A stretch of 58,272 nt of DNA from an uncultured Alphaproteobacteria bacterium (GTDB taxonomy: Bacteria > Pseudomonadota > Alphaproteobacteria > RF32 > CAG-239), in NCBI GenBank assembly GCA_947630965.1, contig CANRJO010000007.1, forward strand, positions 1 through 58,272, in the 5' to 3' direction. Shown here piece after piece: positions 24,589-33,966 of the stretch. Positions within the stretch are counted from its first letter, which is position 1. Every line of letters starts with the position of its first letter. The notes below the pieces were generated by a model. That model was not told where the DNA came from. It saw only the letters and a program-made list of their open reading frames with translations, and made no database searches. Both the position numbers and the translations under genes were made by a program.

Positions 24589-25464
24589 ATGAAACCGATT
24601 TTAGTTTGTCTCCATATATTTTATCCGGAAATGTGGCCGGAACTGAAAAAATATGTTTTAAATGTTGCTCAATATCCTTTTGAGCTTTATGTCACGATGG
24701 TTAAGCACGATTTAGAAATTGAAAATGATATTCGACGGACTTTCTCTACCCCCCCCCAATTCAAAAATGCAAACAATGTGCATATCCGGATTGTTGAAAA
24801 CAGAGGGTATGATTGCGGACCTTTTATAGAAGTTTTAAATCAGGTTAATTTAGATCAATATTCGTATGTTGTGAAGCTGCATACAAAAAGAAATTTGCGT
24901 TTGGGGGCACGCTTGGGTGCCTTTGATGTATCAGGCGCAAAATGGCGGCGTTATCTTTTAAATTTTTGTGCTACTCAAGAAAATTTTGAAAAAACGCTTC
25001 AAGCCTTTGAACAAAATCCGCTTTTGGGGATGACGAGCGATTTTAGGTTTCTTTCTTTTAGTCAGGAATCAGATATTGTCGCACATCAGCAGGCTTTAAA
25101 GCTGCTTCAAAAACTAAAGCTTACAACACAGTCTTTTACCTTTGTTGCGGGGACAGTGTTTATTTGTCGTGCAAAATTGTTGAAACCTTTGCAAAAATTA
25201 AAGCTTAAAATTTCAGATTTTGAATCTTCTTCAGCTAAAGTTCATGGCGGGCAATTGGCGCATGCGGTGGAAAGACTTCTGGGTTATGTGGTGACGGCGC
25301 AAGGTTTTATTATTAAAGATGTCTGTAATCATCAAGTCTATATTTTCGCTATTATGAAAGAATGTTTCAAACACATTCTATTTTCCAAAAGAATGAATCG
25401 CAAAGGCTATGTCATTTATAAAATATGTGGCATCCCTGTGTTTAAAATTTTTTATAAAAATTAG
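24589..25464 (+). CDS. Rhamnan synthesis F (RgpF)-like glycan protein
   Basis: A 291-residue protein from MKPILVCLHIFYPEMW, chosen because a GAAAGAG site precedes it; earlier in-frame starts at 24511 and 24562 read poorly. The region VENRGYDCGPFIEVL followed by YVVKLHTKRN is the RgpF signature seen in proteins that build rhamnose-rich cell-wall polysaccharide. The C-terminal tail GYVIYKICGIPVFKI resembles the tail of the fusion protein at 43600-45480, so the two may share a partner or location. It is divergent from xseA and stands alone. The polysaccharide made is not known. Confidence 0.8.
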   Translation: MKPILVCLHIFYPEMWPELKKYVLNVAQYPFELYVTMVKHDLEIENDIRRTFSTPPQFKNANNVHIRIVENRGYDCGPFIEVLNQVNLDQYSYVVKLHTKRNLRLGARLGAFDVSGAKWRRYLLNFCATQENFEKTLQAFEQNPLLGMTSDFRFLSFSQESDIVAHQQALKLLQKLKLTTQSFTFVAGTVFICRAKLLKPLQKLKLKISDFESSSAKVHGGQLAHAVERLLGYVVTAQGFIIKDVCNHQVYIFAIMKECFKHILFSKRMNRKGYVIYKICGIPVFKIFYKN

Positions 25465-25545
25465 AGCGTTTTATAAGATAGGCGTTTTTGCAAAGATAAT
25501 TTTATCTTCTTTACAAGCTTTTAAAAAACGGTTATAAGCGTGCGT

Positions 25546-26559
25546 ATGAATGAGAACGCTTTAACAAAACAATTAATGGTATGGTATGCTCAAAACGGGC
25601 GCGATTTACCGTGGCGGCATAAAGGTGGGGCGCACCCCGATCCTTATGTGGTGCTTGTCTCGGAAATTATGCTTCAGCAAACCACCGTGAAAACCGTTTT
25701 GAGTTATTTTGAGCGGTTTATGTACCGCTTTCCGACGCTTCAGTCTTTGGCGGAAGCGCCGATTGAAGAGGTTTATCTTTATTGGCAAGGCTTGGGTTAT
25801 TATGCCCGCGCACGCTCACTTCACGCCGCGGCGAAAGCCGTTTTTTATGATTATCAGGGGCGCTTTCCTGATGATAAGGCAGAAGCTTCTAAGCTTAAGG
25901 GTTTGGGCGCCTACACTTTAGCAAGCTACTTGGCGCTTGCCTTTAATAAGCCCGAAACCGTGGTGGATGGAAATGTTATCCGCGTGATGAGCAGGCTTTA
26001 TCATTTTACAAAACCTGTTGAAGAGATGATGCCCGAAATTAGGAAACGAGCGGAAGCCTTAACAGATGTGCGTCATCCCGCCGATTATGCCTCGGCGATT
26101 ATGGATTTGGGTGCTTGTGTTTGTACGCCTAAAAATCCGAAATGCAATCAATGCCCATGGCAAGAATCGTGTTTGAGTAAAAATCTGCCTGATGTGGAGC
26201 AAATTCCGCAAAAATCTAAAATCGGCAAGAAAAAATTTGAGGGCTATGTTTATTTAATTTCTGACGGAAAAGGTGCGGTATATATCCGTAAGCGTGTTGA
26301 AAAAGGCTTGCTCTCAGGCTTGTACGAGTTTCCGTGGTCGGAAAAGCCGATATTTCAAAAAGCGCAGGATACAGGTTTTGAGGTTTCGCATATCTTTACG
26401 CATATTGATATGCGCCTTAAAATTATGGTTTTATGTCAACAAAACATCAAACTTGACGGTGCTTTTGTGCCGGTTGCTGATTTGAAAAATTTTGCCTTTT
26501 CAACGCTTATGCGTAAAGTGTGGCAAAAGGGGCGAGAAACCTTTATTAATCAAATTTAA
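25546..26559 (+). CDS. mutY: A/G-specific adenine DNA glycosylase MutY
   Basis: A 337-residue MutY (GTG at 25540 would add two residues; neither start has a strong ribosome-binding site). It removes adenine paired with 8-oxoguanine. Visible are the catalytic Glu in SEIMLQQTT, the helix-hairpin-helix LKGLGAYTLASYLALAF followed by the catalytic Asp in VDGNVIRVMSRL, and the four Cys of the 4Fe-4S cluster in CTPKNPKCNQCPWQESC. The C-terminal NUDIX-like domain is present from about residue 225. The gene is intact. Confidence 0.96.
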   Translation: MNENALTKQLMVWYAQNGRDLPWRHKGGAHPDPYVVLVSEIMLQQTTVKTVLSYFERFMYRFPTLQSLAEAPIEEVYLYWQGLGYYARARSLHAAAKAVFYDYQGRFPDDKAEASKLKGLGAYTLASYLALAFNKPETVVDGNVIRVMSRLYHFTKPVEEMMPEIRKRAEALTDVRHPADYASAIMDLGACVCTPKNPKCNQCPWQESCLSKNLPDVEQIPQKSKIGKKKFEGYVYLISDGKGAVYIRKRVEKGLLSGLYEFPWSEKPIFQKAQDTGFEVSHIFTHIDMRLKIMVLCQQNIKLDGAFVPVADLKNFAFSTLMRKVWQKGRETFINQI

Positions 26560-26603
26560 ACCATCTCTTTATAAAATCGGCGCAGATTAAAAGGAGCGAG
26601 TCT

Positions 26604-27302
26604 GTGTCCGAGTTTTATAGCCGATATTTTACGCATGCTCAAAAGCCCAAAAAACTTTTGATTTTTCTGCATGGCTATAATAACACCCTCTCAGAAATGA
26701 TGCCTGTTTATCAGAGCTTGTGCGATGTGGTTAAGGGGCTTGTTATTGCCGCGCCGCAAGGCAAAATGCACTCTGATAAAGAACAAAACCGCAAGAGTTG
26801 GTATAAAATTTCGGGTTTTGACGCCGAAGGAAAACGCCTTCAGGAAGAAACAACTGTTGAAGAAATTGCCCAAATTTATCAGCAGGCGGCGCCTGTTTTG
26901 TCGGCAACTGCGCGTGAGGTGAATGCCTATATTGATAAAGTGCAGAAAAAATATGGTTTGGATGACGCGCACACATACATTGCAGGCTTTTCACAAGGGG
27001 CTATGCTTGCCATTTGGACGGCCTTAATCCGTGAGCGTCAACTCAAAGGCTGCTTTGTACTTTCGGGCTTGGCGGCGGCGAATCAGGCACTTGAGGCTCA
27101 AATAAAATCGCGCCCTGATGTTTATCTGTTTCATGGGCAAAAAGATGATAAAGTGCTCTTTAAATGTATGGATTATACCAAGCGTTGGCTTCAAAGCCAA
27201 AAAGTGCCCGTTCAAGCCAAGGCTTACGCGCGCCTCAGACATGAAATTTGTGCGCAAGAGCTGAACTCTCTTTCTCAAATTATGAATCAACCTTCGGCTT
27301 AA
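26604..27302 (+). CDS. Phospholipase/carboxylesterase family hydrolase
   Basis: A 232-residue alpha/beta hydrolase starting at GTG 26604, with AAGGAG upstream. The oxyanion segment LIFLHGYNNT lies at residues 18-28, the nucleophile elbow is GFSQGAM, the acid is in FHGQKDDKV and the His in RLRHEI, so the triad is complete. The family hydrolyses short acyl esters or lysophospholipids, and some members remove S-acyl groups. It stands between mutY and msrAB on the same strand. The natural substrate cannot be read from sequence. Confidence 0.85.
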   Translation: MSEFYSRYFTHAQKPKKLLIFLHGYNNTLSEMMPVYQSLCDVVKGLVIAAPQGKMHSDKEQNRKSWYKISGFDAEGKRLQEETTVEEIAQIYQQAAPVLSATAREVNAYIDKVQKKYGLDDAHTYIAGFSQGAMLAIWTALIRERQLKGCFVLSGLAAANQALEAQIKSRPDVYLFHGQKDDKVLFKCMDYTKRWLQSQKVPVQAKAYARLRHEICAQELNSLSQIMNQPSA

Positions 27303-27349
27303 TGAAATTCTTTTTATAAAGCCTATATTACCCCTTAAAGGAGAATGAA

Positions 27350-28219
27350 ATGAGTTTGTCGGAAGCTTTTTTTGCCGCGGGTTGCTTTTGGGGTGTGCAG
27401 GCGGCGTTTGATCAGGTGCCGGGTGTGACGGAAACGGAAGTCGGTTATATGGGCGGTGTGCTTGAAAACCCAACTTATGAGCGCGTTTCACAAGGCGATA
27501 CCGGCTATGCCGAATCGGTTAAGGTGGTTTATGATGATAAGGTCGTAAGCTATGAAAATTTGCTCAATGTGTTTTTTAATATGCATGATCCGACCACCCA
27601 AAATCGGCAAGGACCCGATGTCGGGACGCAATATCGCTCGGTTATTTTTTATGTGAATGAAAATCAGAGACAAAGCGCTTTAGAGCTTATTGATAGGCTT
27701 AATCAATCAGGGCTTTTGACGGCGCCGATTGTGACAGAAGTTGTGCCGGCGGGTAAATTTTATAAGGCGGAAGATTATCATCAGAAATATTTTGAAAAAC
27801 AAGGAGGTGCCGCCACTTGCCACAGTACGAACTATCAGCTTGTGAATCTTTCCGACAAGGAGTGGCAAAATAAGCTTTCCGCTGAAGAATATCAGATTTT
27901 GCGGCAAAAAGGCACGGAAAGGCCGTTTACCGGCAAGTATTTTGATTTTGATGAAGAAGGCACTTATGTTTGTGCTGCTTGCGGGAACCCGATTTTTCAA
28001 TCAGATGCCAAGTTTCAATCGCCTTGCGGGTGGCCGAGCTTTGATAAGGCTATCCCCGGAAGTGTGCGCGAGGTGCCGGATTTCAGCCATGGCATGAACA
28101 GGGTGGAGGTTTTGTGCGCGCGGTGCGGTTCGCATTTGGGGCATGTTTTTCAAGACGGACCGACTGAAACAGGTGAGCGTTTTTGCATTAATTCCGGCGC
28201 TATGGATTTTGAAGATTAA
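27350..28219 (+). CDS. msrAB: Fused peptide methionine sulfoxide reductase MsrA-MsrB
   Basis: A 289-residue fusion. Residues 1-155 are MsrA with the catalytic Cys in AAGCFWGVQ (reduces the S form of methionine sulfoxide). Residues 165-289 are MsrB with zinc-binding CAACG and CARCG, the GWPSF region and the catalytic Cys in RFCINSGA (reduces the R form). No signal peptide is present, so it repairs oxidised cytoplasmic proteins. AAAGGAG lies 7 bases before the ATG. Both active sites are intact. Confidence 0.96.
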   Translation: MSLSEAFFAAGCFWGVQAAFDQVPGVTETEVGYMGGVLENPTYERVSQGDTGYAESVKVVYDDKVVSYENLLNVFFNMHDPTTQNRQGPDVGTQYRSVIFYVNENQRQSALELIDRLNQSGLLTAPIVTEVVPAGKFYKAEDYHQKYFEKQGGAATCHSTNYQLVNLSDKEWQNKLSAEEYQILRQKGTERPFTGKYFDFDEEGTYVCAACGNPIFQSDAKFQSPCGWPSFDKAIPGSVREVPDFSHGMNRVEVLCARCGSHLGHVFQDGPTETGERFCINSGAMDFED

Positions 28220-28273
28220 TTTTTAAGTCTTGATTTTTGGCGGACTTCCTGTATTCTTGAAAGCGGAGGTCAA

Positions 28274-29347
28274 ATGAAAATCTATCAAGTTGGCGGTGCC
28301 GTACGCGACCGTCTTTTGGGAATTTGCCCGCAAGATACTGACTATGTTGTTGTGGGGGCAACGCCTCAAGAGATGCGCGCAAACGGGTTTCAGGAAGTTG
28401 GGCGCGGGTTTCCGGTGTTTTTACACCCTGAAACAAAGGAAGAATATGCCTTGGCGCGCTCTGAACGCAAGACAGGCGTTAAACATACAGATTTTGAGTT
28501 TGTCTTTTCGCCTGATGTGACGCTTGAGGAAGATTTGTCACGGCGCGACTTTACCTGCAACGCCATTGCTTATGATCCTAAAACACAGACGTATATTGAC
28601 CCTTTTGACGGGCAAAAAGATATTCAAAACAAAATTTTGCGCGCGGTTGATCCCGAACATTTTGTGGAAGATCCGCTCCGTGTGTTAAGGCTTTGTCGCT
28701 TTGCCGCGCAGCTCGATTTTAAGCCGACGGCGGAAACTTTTGAGCTTTGCAAAAATATGGTTGCTGACGCTATGCTTGAAAACTTAAGCGCAGAAAGAGT
28801 GTGGCAGGAATTTGTGAAAGCTATGCAAACGCCGCGTTTTTACGAGTTTGTAAAGCTGATGGCGGATTTGAAGGCCTTGCCGTTTCAGCTTGATCAACGT
28901 GTTTTGAAAGCGTTGAAAGCTTCGGAAAATCAGAGTATGATTGTGAAGTTTGCTGTTTTAACGCGTGATACGGAAGTGGCTTTGAAAGCGCCGAAACGGT
29001 TGAAGGATTTTGCCAAGCGCGCCTCTTTGAATCAAGCCTTGTTTGAAAAGTTGTTTGCTCTTAGTGCTGAAGAACTTTATGCCTTGAGCGCGGCGCTTTC
29101 AATTGGGCATGTGTGGTATGTGGAAGAGTTTATTGAGTTTTGCCGCGCGTTTTCGGAAGAAACATCCAAGGTGTTTGAAGAAAAAGCTCATTTTTTGCGT
29201 CAGGTATGTTCGGTTTTGCAAAATATTAAGGCGCAAAATCTGCCGAATTTCGCCCTGCTTTCAAAAGATGAAACTTTGGGAAAACGGTTGCGCGCTTTTC
29301 AGTTGGCACAAATTGAGCAAATCAGGCAAACAAAAAAGCCCTTTTGA
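28274..29347 (+). CDS. cca: CCA tRNA nucleotidyltransferase
   Basis: A 357-residue class II CCA-adding enzyme. The N-terminal nucleotidyltransferase motif is VGGAVRDRLLG with the metal-binding DTDYVVVG; then LEEDLSRRDFTCNAIAYD, and the nucleotide-selecting RVLRLCRFAAQL. The enzyme adds or repairs the 3' CCA of tRNAs. It is needed here because the nearby tRNA-Leu does not encode CCA whereas tRNA-Pro does. GGAGG precedes the ATG. Its 3' end overlaps a hairpin terminator that serves the opposing gene. Confidence 0.95.
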   Translation: MKIYQVGGAVRDRLLGICPQDTDYVVVGATPQEMRANGFQEVGRGFPVFLHPETKEEYALARSERKTGVKHTDFEFVFSPDVTLEEDLSRRDFTCNAIAYDPKTQTYIDPFDGQKDIQNKILRAVDPEHFVEDPLRVLRLCRFAAQLDFKPTAETFELCKNMVADAMLENLSAERVWQEFVKAMQTPRFYEFVKLMADLKALPFQLDQRVLKALKASENQSMIVKFAVLTRDTEVALKAPKRLKDFAKRASLNQALFEKLFALSAEELYALSAALSIGHVWYVEEFIEFCRAFSEETSKVFEEKAHFLRQVCSVLQNIKAQNLPNFALLSKDETLGKRLRAFQLAQIEQIRQTKKPF

Positions 29348-29358
29348 AAAAGGGCTCT
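29333..29358 (-). terminator. Terminator between cca and the opposing gene
   Basis: AGCCCTTTT (29337-29345) pairs with AAAAGGGCT (29348-29356). The run of six T is on the minus strand, so it mainly ends the gene at 29364-29783. Confidence 0.75.
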
Positions 29359-29363
29359 TCAGT

Positions 29364-29783
29364 TTAAAAAATAACAGCATAAATTTTCTTTTCTGTTTTG
29401 TCGGCAGAATCAAGGCAATTTTCCTCACAAGGTATGAAACGCCCCTTTTGATAAGGTCCGAAGGATCTATCTTGGTAAACAAGGCGCTTGCCACCAGGAT
29501 ATATAAAACACGATCCTGTATGGCAGGGGCTTTCTTCCAGTATGTACCCGGTAGCGGGAACGGTGATGATCTTTTTTGTCTTAACGGAAATGTATTCCAC
29601 CTTTGCAGGCTCTGTCTTTAAAGAAAACAGTCTGCCTAAAAAATTTGGCTTTTCAGTCTTTTTCCAACATGGTTCAAGATGAATGACCCTACGGTTTTCA
29701 TAAACCCGTGTTTTCGGATTGTATGTGCGTTTGTAAATGCGCACAATAACCGCCTTTGATGAAGTTTTACTAAAAATATCCAT
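29364..29783 (-). CDS. Hypothetical protein, Cys-containing
   Basis: A frame of 139 residues from MDIFSKTSSKAVIVRIYK; a start at 29846 would add 21 basic residues and cannot be excluded. It is rich in Lys, Tyr and Val with short strands, and has four Cys in the last third (SPCHTGSC, then PCEENC), perhaps disulphide-bonded or metal-binding. No signal peptide is clear. A terminator follows it on this strand. I do not recognise the family, and weak start signals leave some doubt that it is expressed. Confidence 0.55.
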   Translation of the reverse strand: MDIFSKTSSKAVIVRIYKRTYNPKTRVYENRRVIHLEPCWKKTEKPNFLGRLFSLKTEPAKVEYISVKTKKIITVPATGYILEESPCHTGSCFIYPGGKRLVYQDRSFGPYQKGRFIPCEENCLDSADKTEKKIYAVIF

Positions 29784-29858
29784 AAACTTAAAATTTAATA
29801 ATTTTCGATTGGTTTTAATATTACGCGCTAAAATGTTTTTTGTCAATAAATATCTATC

Positions 29859-29886
29859 TTGAAAAATAAAATTTTTATGTTAAAGT
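29859..29886 (+). promoter_or_regulatory. Promoter of the lpxI-lpxB-comEC group
   Basis: TTGAAA (29859-29864) and TAAAGT (29881-29886), spacer 16 bp. The lpxI ATG is 34 bases after the -10 box. Confidence 0.55.
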
Positions 29887-29920
29887 ATGCCCTATGTGTA
29901 ACTTTAAATAAATTTTGAAA

Positions 29921-30763
29921 ATGGAAATACCTCAGAAAAAACTCGGCATTATTGCCGGTGGCGGGATTATTCCCAAACTTTTAATTGATTCTTGCAAAAA
30001 TAGCGGTCGCCCTTATTTTGTGTTGGCGATTGAAGGTAATGCTGATCGGGCGTATTTTGATAAAAGCGTCAATTATCAATGGATTAGAATCGGACAGGCC
30101 GGCACCGGTTTTAAGCGCTTTTTGGAAGAAAAAGTGGAAGAAGTGGTGATGATTGGGACCATTCATCGCCCGACTTTTGCAGAGCTTGTGCCTGATTTGC
30201 GTACTACAGCGTTTTTTGCCAAACTCGGGCTGAAATCCATTGGCGATGACGGCATTTTGCGCGCGCTTGTAAAAGAAATTGAGTCTGAAAATATGCGCGT
30301 GGTTGGTGTGCATGAAGTGATGCCTGAGCTTTTGGTTAAAGAAGGAAACCTGACTTCTCATAAGCCCTCAAAGCAAACTAAGGCGGATATTGCCCGCGGG
30401 GTGGAGGTGGCCTTAACTTTGGGCAAGCTTGATGTGGGTCAATCTGTTGTGGTGCAACAAGGCTTGGTTTTGGGCGTTGAAGGTATTGAGGGTACTGATG
30501 AACTGATTAAACGTTGTCAAAATTATCGGCGCAAAGGCGAGGGCGGTGTTTTGGTTAAGCTCCGCAAGCCCCAACAGGATATGCGCATAGATTTACCGAC
30601 AATTGGTCTTCAAACTCTTGAAAACGCGCACAAAAGCGGACTTCAGGGCTTGGCTGTTCATGCCGGTAATGCCCTCATTGTTGATGAGCCGGCTGTTTTG
30701 AAATTGGCGGAAAAATATAAGATGTTTGTCATCGGGATTGATCCCAAGGAGTGGTTGGAATGA
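29921..30763 (+). CDS. lpxI: UDP-2,3-diacylglucosamine diphosphatase LpxI
   Basis: A 280-residue DUF1009 protein opening MEIPQKKLGIIAGGGIIPKL. LpxI hydrolyses UDP-2,3-diacylglucosamine to lipid X in lipid A synthesis, replacing LpxH in alphaproteobacteria. The glycine-rich N-terminal IIAGGG, the middle SIGDDGILRALV, the QSVVVQQGLVLGVEGIEGTD segment and the C-terminal VHAGNALIVDEP are family hallmarks. The ATG overlaps no other gene; a TTG two codons earlier is less likely. Its TGA overlaps the ATG of lpxB (ATGA), tying two consecutive lipid A steps together. Confidence 0.96.
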   Translation: MEIPQKKLGIIAGGGIIPKLLIDSCKNSGRPYFVLAIEGNADRAYFDKSVNYQWIRIGQAGTGFKRFLEEKVEEVVMIGTIHRPTFAELVPDLRTTAFFAKLGLKSIGDDGILRALVKEIESENMRVVGVHEVMPELLVKEGNLTSHKPSKQTKADIARGVEVALTLGKLDVGQSVVVQQGLVLGVEGIEGTDELIKRCQNYRRKGEGGVLVKLRKPQQDMRIDLPTIGLQTLENAHKSGLQGLAVHAGNALIVDEPAVLKLAEKYKMFVIGIDPKEWLE

Positions 30764-31908
30764 AAATTTATCTGATTGCTGGTGAACCTTCGGGGGATAC
30801 TTTGGGCGCGCGCTTGATGCGTGCTTTTGCAGACAGATACCCTGAGGTTGAATTTTATGGCGTTGGCGGTGAAAATATGGAACATGAGGGGTTGCATTCG
30901 CTTTTTGATATTGCCGACCTTTCGGTGATGGGATTTGCTGAGGTTGTGCCGAGCATTCCGCTTGTTTTAAGGCATATTAAAGAAACGCTTGCAGACATTG
31001 ACAAAGTTAAACCTGATGCCGTTGTGACCATAGATAGTTGGAGCTTTTCGGTGCGTGTTCATCAGGGGTTGAAACGCCTCAAACTCGGCGTTCCGCAAAT
31101 TCATTATGTGGCGCCGCAAGTGTGGGCATGGAAGAAAAAGCGCGCGAAAACAATGTATAAGTATATTGATTTGCTCTTAACGCTTTTCCCTTATGAGCCT
31201 AAATATTTTACGCCGTATCATCTGAGAACCGTTTTTGTCGGGCACCCTGTGATTGAAAGTCGGGAAACCTGGGGCAACGGTGCGGATTTTCGCGCACGGT
31301 ACAATATTGAGGAAAATCAGAAAATTTTAGCTGTTTTGCCAGGGTCTCGTAAAACAGAAGTCTGCCGACTTTTGCCCGTTTTTTTGAAAACCGTTCAGAG
31401 TTTGCGCCAAAAATATCCGGATTTTTGCTTTGTGTTGCCAACGGTGCATACGGTTGAAAAAAGTGTGCGGCAGATGGTGGAAGAATCGGGGCTTGATATT
31501 CGGATCATTACCAATACGGATGACCGGCGCAATGCCTTTTTGGCATCAGATGTTGCCATTGCCGCTTCAGGTACCGTGGCGTTGGAGCTTGCTATTGCCG
31601 ATGTGCCGCATATTGTGGCTTATAAGGTTTCGCCCTTGACGGCTTGGCTTGTGAAACACTTTTTGAAAATCCAGTTTGTTAATTTGACGAATATTTTGCT
31701 TGGGCGTGAAGTGGTGCCGGAACTTTTGCAGGAGGCTTGCAATGAAGGCAATATTCTCTATCATGTGGAGCAACTTTTGAAAAAAGATGCGCTCTATGAA
31801 CGCCAAATGGAGGGTTTTGGCAAATTACGCGCGTTGATGAGTATGGGCGAGCAAACACCAAGCGTGAATGCCTGTGAAGCTATTGTGCAGCTGATTGAAA
31901 AGAAGTAA
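30760..31908 (+). CDS. lpxB: Lipid-A-disaccharide synthase LpxB
   Basis: A 382-residue glycosyltransferase (GT19) that joins lipid X to UDP-2,3-diacylglucosamine, making the lipid A disaccharide at the inner face of the inner membrane. It starts MKIYLIAGEPSGDTLGARLM; also seen are VDSW-like TIDSWSFSVRV, HYVAPQVWAWKKKRA, LPGSRKTEV and ASGTVALELAI, all LpxB hallmarks. The start at 30760 overlaps the lpxI stop. The comEC ATG follows immediately after its TAA. Confidence 0.96.
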   Translation: MKIYLIAGEPSGDTLGARLMRAFADRYPEVEFYGVGGENMEHEGLHSLFDIADLSVMGFAEVVPSIPLVLRHIKETLADIDKVKPDAVVTIDSWSFSVRVHQGLKRLKLGVPQIHYVAPQVWAWKKKRAKTMYKYIDLLLTLFPYEPKYFTPYHLRTVFVGHPVIESRETWGNGADFRARYNIEENQKILAVLPGSRKTEVCRLLPVFLKTVQSLRQKYPDFCFVLPTVHTVEKSVRQMVEESGLDIRIITNTDDRRNAFLASDVAIAASGTVALELAIADVPHIVAYKVSPLTAWLVKHFLKIQFVNLTNILLGREVVPELLQEACNEGNILYHVEQLLKKDALYERQMEGFGKLRALMSMGEQTPSVNACEAIVQLIEKK

Positions 31909-33918
31909 ATGCGTTTTTTTATTGAAAATCTGATTAAGACTTTTCATGAAGAGCAAAGCCGGCATATTTTGTGGCTGCCCGTTTTGTTCGGGTTGGGTAT
32001 CGGGCTTTATTTTGCGCTTGGTTTTGAGCCTTCATTGTGGCTTGGACTTATCATTTTGGAAGTTTTGATTCTTTTTATTTGGTTCAAGCGTTTTAATGCG
32101 CGGGCGCTCTTTGTCTTGGGCATATTTTTAACGGTGGCGCTCGGGTATGCCGATGCCTCACTGCAGGCGGTGTATCGTGCTAAGCAGGTTGAGCCGCCCT
32201 CTGCTCAAGAGCTTACTTATCTTCGGGGACGGATCAAAACGCTTGAGTACAATGCTAAAGGCCATGTTCGCTTGCTTTTAACGGATGTGTCTGATTTTGA
32301 GAATCCGCGCAAAGGCTTGTATCGCATCACGCTTAACAGCCCTAAAGCGCTGTTTCAAACCGGCGCTTGCGTGGAGATGGTTGCTACTGTTTCCAAGCCG
32401 GCGTTGCCCGCCATGCCTTATGGATACCAGTTTGACCGCAAAGCGTTTTTTGAAGGCATTAGTGCGGTCGGCTTTGCTAATAGTGCTGTTTATCAAGTTT
32501 CTTGTGCTCTTCAACCTTTCCGTTTTAGTGTGTTTTTGGAGAAAATTCGGGCACGTGCGGTATCCAAAATTGAAAAATATTTGCCTGCCGATGAAGCCGG
32601 TATTGCCGCCGCGCTCATTGCGGGGTATCGGGCAAAAGTCAGTACGGCGCTTTATGATCAATATCGTGATGCGGGTTTGGCGCATTTTCTTTCTATTTCC
32701 GGTTTGCACATCGGGCTGATTGCTGCTATGGCGTTTTTTGTTTTGCGCCTTTTCATGGCGTTTATTCCGCGTTTGGCACTGCAATATGATTCGCGCAAAC
32801 CTGCCGCTTTGTTTGCCATTTTGATGAGTTTTCTTTATCTCTTGATTTCAGGTATGGGCATTCCGGCGCAACGGGCGTTTTTGATGGCGCTGATTGTTTT
32901 TGTGGGCATTTTGTTCTCGCGCGAGGCCGTTTCTATGCGCACGGCTGCCATTGCGGCACTTGTGATGCTCGTGATTTCGCCCCAAATTTTGATTTCGGCG
33001 GGGTTTCAGATGTCATTTGCCGCTGTGGTGGTGCTGATTGCTTTTTATGAACGTTATGCGGGGTCTTTGCATGCGTTTTTTGGTAAAGAAGGCTTGATTT
33101 ACACTGTTTTGGCTTATTTAGCGGGGCTTCTGGTCACGGCTTTTGTGGCTAGCCTTGCAACCATGCCTTTTACCGTTTATCACTTTAATCAGATTGCTGT
33201 TTACAGTTTGTTGGGCAATCTGCTAGCCGGACCGATTATCGGCTTTGTGGTGATGCCTTTTGTGCTTATTTCGCTTGTTTTATTGCCGCTTGGGTTGGCC
33301 AAACTGCCGCTTTACATCGTGGGCTTCGGTATCAAGATTCTTAATGATTTAACGGCTTTTATTGCCGGTTTGCCGCATGCTGGTTTTGAGGTGATGTCTA
33401 TGCCTTTATGGGGCTTAATTTTTATTATTTTGGGCGGCCTTTGGCTCTGTTTATGGCAACTTCCGTGGCGGCGCTTTGGGCTTGTGCCGATTGTTTTGGG
33501 TGTGTTTAGTATCTTTTTTGTTCAAAAGCCTGATATGCTTTATGATGCGTCCGGCAAAGCTATTGCCCTGGCGGATACATCTGGGCGTTTGGTAATTTTG
33601 CCATCTCGCGGGCAAGCTTGGGTTAAGAATATGTGGCTTGAAAAAACGGCAAGCGCGCCGCTTGATGAAGTTGATCAGGAAAAATTGGCGGATATCTATA
33701 AGGGCAAAACGACCGATTTTGATTGGTTAAACCTTGTTTGTGATGCTCAAGGGTGTGTCTACCGTGATGTTATCCGTTGGCAAAAAGGCGGTGATATTGA
33801 AATTGCGGGGCAAATCCGCGATACGGCGGAAGAGGGCGGTGCTGCCGTTTATCTCAATCAAAATGGCGCACGTGTTGAAACCGTACGCCAAAGTGTTGGG
33901 TTCAGGCTTTGGAATTAG
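31909..33918 (+). CDS. comEC: ComEC/Rec2-family competence membrane protein
   Basis: A 669-residue polytopic protein. After two N-terminal membrane segments comes the DUF4131/OB-like region (about residues 60-200), then the competence domain with the signature GLAHFLSISGLHIGLIAAMAF and GMGIPAQRAFLMALIV, forming the pore that imports single-stranded DNA. The C-terminal part after residue 535 is a shortened, beta-rich domain with no metallo-beta-lactamase HxHxDH motif, as in other alphaproteobacterial members. Its ATG directly follows the lpxB stop, so it may be translated with lipid A genes; true competence is not shown. Confidence 0.93.
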   Translation: MRFFIENLIKTFHEEQSRHILWLPVLFGLGIGLYFALGFEPSLWLGLIILEVLILFIWFKRFNARALFVLGIFLTVALGYADASLQAVYRAKQVEPPSAQELTYLRGRIKTLEYNAKGHVRLLLTDVSDFENPRKGLYRITLNSPKALFQTGACVEMVATVSKPALPAMPYGYQFDRKAFFEGISAVGFANSAVYQVSCALQPFRFSVFLEKIRARAVSKIEKYLPADEAGIAAALIAGYRAKVSTALYDQYRDAGLAHFLSISGLHIGLIAAMAFFVLRLFMAFIPRLALQYDSRKPAALFAILMSFLYLLISGMGIPAQRAFLMALIVFVGILFSREAVSMRTAAIAALVMLVISPQILISAGFQMSFAAVVVLIAFYERYAGSLHAFFGKEGLIYTVLAYLAGLLVTAFVASLATMPFTVYHFNQIAVYSLLGNLLAGPIIGFVVMPFVLISLVLLPLGLAKLPLYIVGFGIKILNDLTAFIAGLPHAGFEVMSMPLWGLIFIILGGLWLCLWQLPWRRFGLVPIVLGVFSIFFVQKPDMLYDASGKAIALADTSGRLVILPSRGQAWVKNMWLEKTASAPLDEVDQEKLADIYKGKTTDFDWLNLVCDAQGCVYRDVIRWQKGGDIEIAGQIRDTAEEGGAAVYLNQNGARVETVRQSVGFRLWN

Positions 33919-33966
33919 CTGAACAATTTAAGAGCAATTTACCTATCGGTCTCGATTTATGCTCGG